From Kofleriaceae bacterium (GTDB lineage: Bacteria; Myxococcota_A; Polyangia; Haliangiales; Haliangiaceae), in the NCBI GenBank assembly GCA_020633495.1, contig JACKDR010000012.1, positions 124,001-188,000 of the forward strand: a stretch of 64,000 bases of DNA, read 5' to 3'. Both the position numbers and the translations under genes were made by a program. Numbering within the stretch: the first letter of the stretch is position 1; each line of letters starts with the position of its first letter. Shown piece after piece: positions 62,653 through 64,000 of this stretch. The notes beneath the pieces were generated by a model. It was not told where the DNA came from and made no database searches. It saw only the letters and a program-made list of their open reading frames with translations.

Positions 62653-64000
62653 GAGTCGCCCCCCCCGCCGCGATCCGGGTCGATGCCGAGATCGCGATCG
62701 GTCGGGCGGATCGTCTCGAGCTCCTCCGACGGCCGCTCCGACGACCGCAGCACGGTGATCCGGACCGTGGCCTTGTCGTCGACGCCGGGCACCTCGCGCC
62801 GGGCCGGCACGTCGCGCGGCGTCTCGGCCTCGGACGAGGCGTCGTCGCGCGACGGCCGGGCCCGCGGCGTGGTCTCCTCCGACGGCGGATCGACCGCGGG
62901 ATCGTCGACCAGGTCGCCGAGCATGGCCTGGACCGCCGAGCTCGAGCGCGCGGCGTCGAACTCGCGAGTCGCCTCCCAGTCGCCGCCGGTCTCGCTCGAG
63001 GTCTCCGACGACGACGGCGTGTCGAAGACCGGCTCGATCGAGGTCGACTTCTCGAGGTCGATGATGCTGGCCGAGCCGACGTAGGGCGTGGTCTCGTACT
63101 TGGTGATGCGGCCGATCTTCTTGACGATGTCGGCCATGCGCTCGGCCTCGCGCAGGATGACGCCGACCGCGCGCAGGTGCGGGGCCTCGGGCGGGCTCTG
63201 GCGCTGGACCAGCTGCGAGTAACCGATGATCGAGGTCAGCGGCTGGTTGAGCTCGTGGGCGGCGGCGCCGGCGAGCTCGGCGACCAGCGCCTGCTTCTCG
63301 GTCAGCTGCAGCTTCTGCTGGGCCTGGAGCAGCTTCTGCTCCATGCGGATGCGCTCGCGCAGATCGCTGAAGATGCCGACCGTCGCGACCTCGCGATCGC
63401 CCTCGTAGATGATCGACGCGGTCATGTTGACCGGGACCAGCTCGCCGACCTTGGTGCGGATCTCGCGGCGGGTCTGCTCGAGCCGGCCGACGCCGCCGTA
63501 CGAGGTCGACCGCAGCATGCGCATGATCTGGCGGGCCACGCCCTCGGGGTACAGCTCCCAGACCTTGAGCTTGCCGATGACCTCCTCGGCCCGGTACAGG
63601 TAGATGCGCTCGGCGCCCTGGTTGAACAGGATGATGCTGCCGCGCATGTCGGCGGCGACGATGGCGTCGACCGTCGAGTCGATCAGGCGCTCGAGGAACT
63701 CCTTGGTCGAGCGCAGCTCGGTCTCGAGGGCGCGGCGCTCGGTGACGTCGCGGAAGGTCAGCGTCACCGCGCCGGCGGACGCCAGCACCGTCGAGGTCGA
63801 CACCGAGACGCACGCCGGCGCGCCGGTCGTGGTCGACAGGTCGAGGTCGAACGGCTCGTGGTTGCCGCCGGCCAGGACCTGGGCGACGACGTCGGTGATC
63901 AGGCCGCGGTGGTCGGGGTGGACCAGGTCGCCGAGCTCGGAGCCGATCAGGCCGTCGCGGGCGAACCCGGTGATCCGCTCGGCGGCGCGGTTGACGAACA
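62649..64000 (-). CDS. PAS-PAS-HisKA protein lacking a kinase ATPase domain (5' end beyond window)
   Basis: The visible part reads, from the window edge: a PAS domain (FVNRAAERITGFARDGLIGSELGDLVHPDHRG), a second PAS (LIDSTVDAIVAADMRGSIILFNQGAERIYLYRAEEVIGK...EGDREVATVGIFSDLRERIRME) and a dimerisation/His-phosphotransfer helix (AGAAAHELNQPLTSIIGYSQLVQR). Instead of HATPase_c boxes, the protein continues with an acidic Ser/Thr-rich region (SSSETSSETGGDWEATREFDAARSSSAVQAM) to the stop. Its stop overlaps the start of the complete histidine kinase at 62652, so the two may act together. The truncation is clear in sequence; the partner idea is inference. Confidence 0.85.
   Translation of the reverse strand, partial: FVNRAAERITGFARDGLIGSELGDLVHPDHRGLITDVVAQVLAGGNHEPFDLDLSTTTGAPACVSVSTSTVLASAGAVTLTFRDVTERRALETELRSTKEFLERLIDSTVDAIVAADMRGSIILFNQGAERIYLYRAEEVIGKLKVWELYPEGVARQIMRMLRSTSYGGVGRLEQTRREIRTKVGELVPVNMTASIIYEGDREVATVGIFSDLRERIRMEQKLLQAQQKLQLTEKQALVAELAGAAAHELNQPLTSIIGYSQLVQRQSPPEAPHLRAVGVILREAERMADIVKKIGRITKYETTPYVGSASIIDLEKSTSIEPVFDTPSSSETSSETGGDWEATREFDAARSSSAVQAMLGDLVDDPAVDPPSEETTPRARPSRDDASSEAETPRDVPARREVPGVDDKATVRITVLRSSERPSEELETIRPTDRDLGIDPDRGGGGDS

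Overview
The window looks like a chromosome fragment of a very GC-rich (by eye about 70% or more) myxobacterium-like bacterium, probably of the Haliangium/Kofleriaceae type. The grounds are codon use with G or C in nearly every wobble position, DUF2330 and SpoIID-type proteins that end in a Cys-rich/hydrophobic/Arg tail like MYXO-CTERM, two large membrane Ser/Thr kinases with TPR or PEGA tails, a PP2C phosphatase, many lipoproteins of unknown role, and an NtrC/pilin/histidine-kinase repertoire. This is inference; there is no rRNA or marker-gene comparison behind it. I see no tRNA, rRNA, transposase, integrase or CRISPR array.

Layout. 1-4.7 kb: three tandem overlapping DUF2330 genes (minus strand). 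4.9-6.8 kb: two paralogous secreted proteins. 6.8-13.1 kb: amino-acid permease, HSL-type esterase, SpoIID-domain protein, HtrA-like protease and an endoglycoceramidase-like GH5 lipoprotein. 13.1-14.3 kb: a thioredoxin reductase whose 3' end is replaced by the tail of an unrelated secreted-protein gene. 14.3-21 kb: hemerythrin-like protein, DUF445 protein, Lgt, a DsbA-like double-domain protein and a PP2C-cNMP phosphatase. 21-25.5 kb: an 82-bp tandem repeat, then a regulator/crotonyl-CoA carboxylase-reductase/epimerase operon, then a large inverted repeat. 25.5-33.2 kb: CDF transporter, isochorismatase-like protein, ValRS, a TonB/AgmX-like protein, a Na+/H+ antiporter and a response regulator. 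33.4-38.7 kb: ArgRS and a kinase-led operon. 38.7-44.6 kb: a BMP-type nucleoside/sugar ABC importer and a lipoprotein. 44.8-50.4 kb: SPFH protein, methyltransferase, NtrC-type regulator and a pilin cluster. 50.6-57.9 kb: a PEGA-tailed kinase, a MacB/Lol-type ABC pair and a lipoprotein. 58-64 kb: PEGA protein operon, small conserved proteins and two sensor kinases.

Two organisational themes run through the window. First, genes inside operons nearly always overlap by four bases (ATGA or GTGA), so translation is likely coupled. Second, many first genes have no Shine-Dalgarno sequence but carry a TANNNT- or CANNNT-like hexamer 5-9 nt before the start codon, as expected for leaderless mRNAs; several GTG starts were chosen on this basis. 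Only a few genes (DUF2330 operon, SPFH gene, pilin, isochorismatase-like gene, an 18-codon leader ORF) have a clear Shine-Dalgarno.

Two kinase genes are each interrupted by an apparent one-base loss in a G run, and the trxB gene is chimeric. These could be sequencing or assembly errors or real changes, and they are flagged separately. The likely working units are: regulated CoA-ester metabolism (regulator, Ccr, epimerase); an ABC importer for nucleosides or similar solutes; envelope signalling by two kinases and a phosphatase; and type IV pilin-like proteins beside an NtrC regulator.
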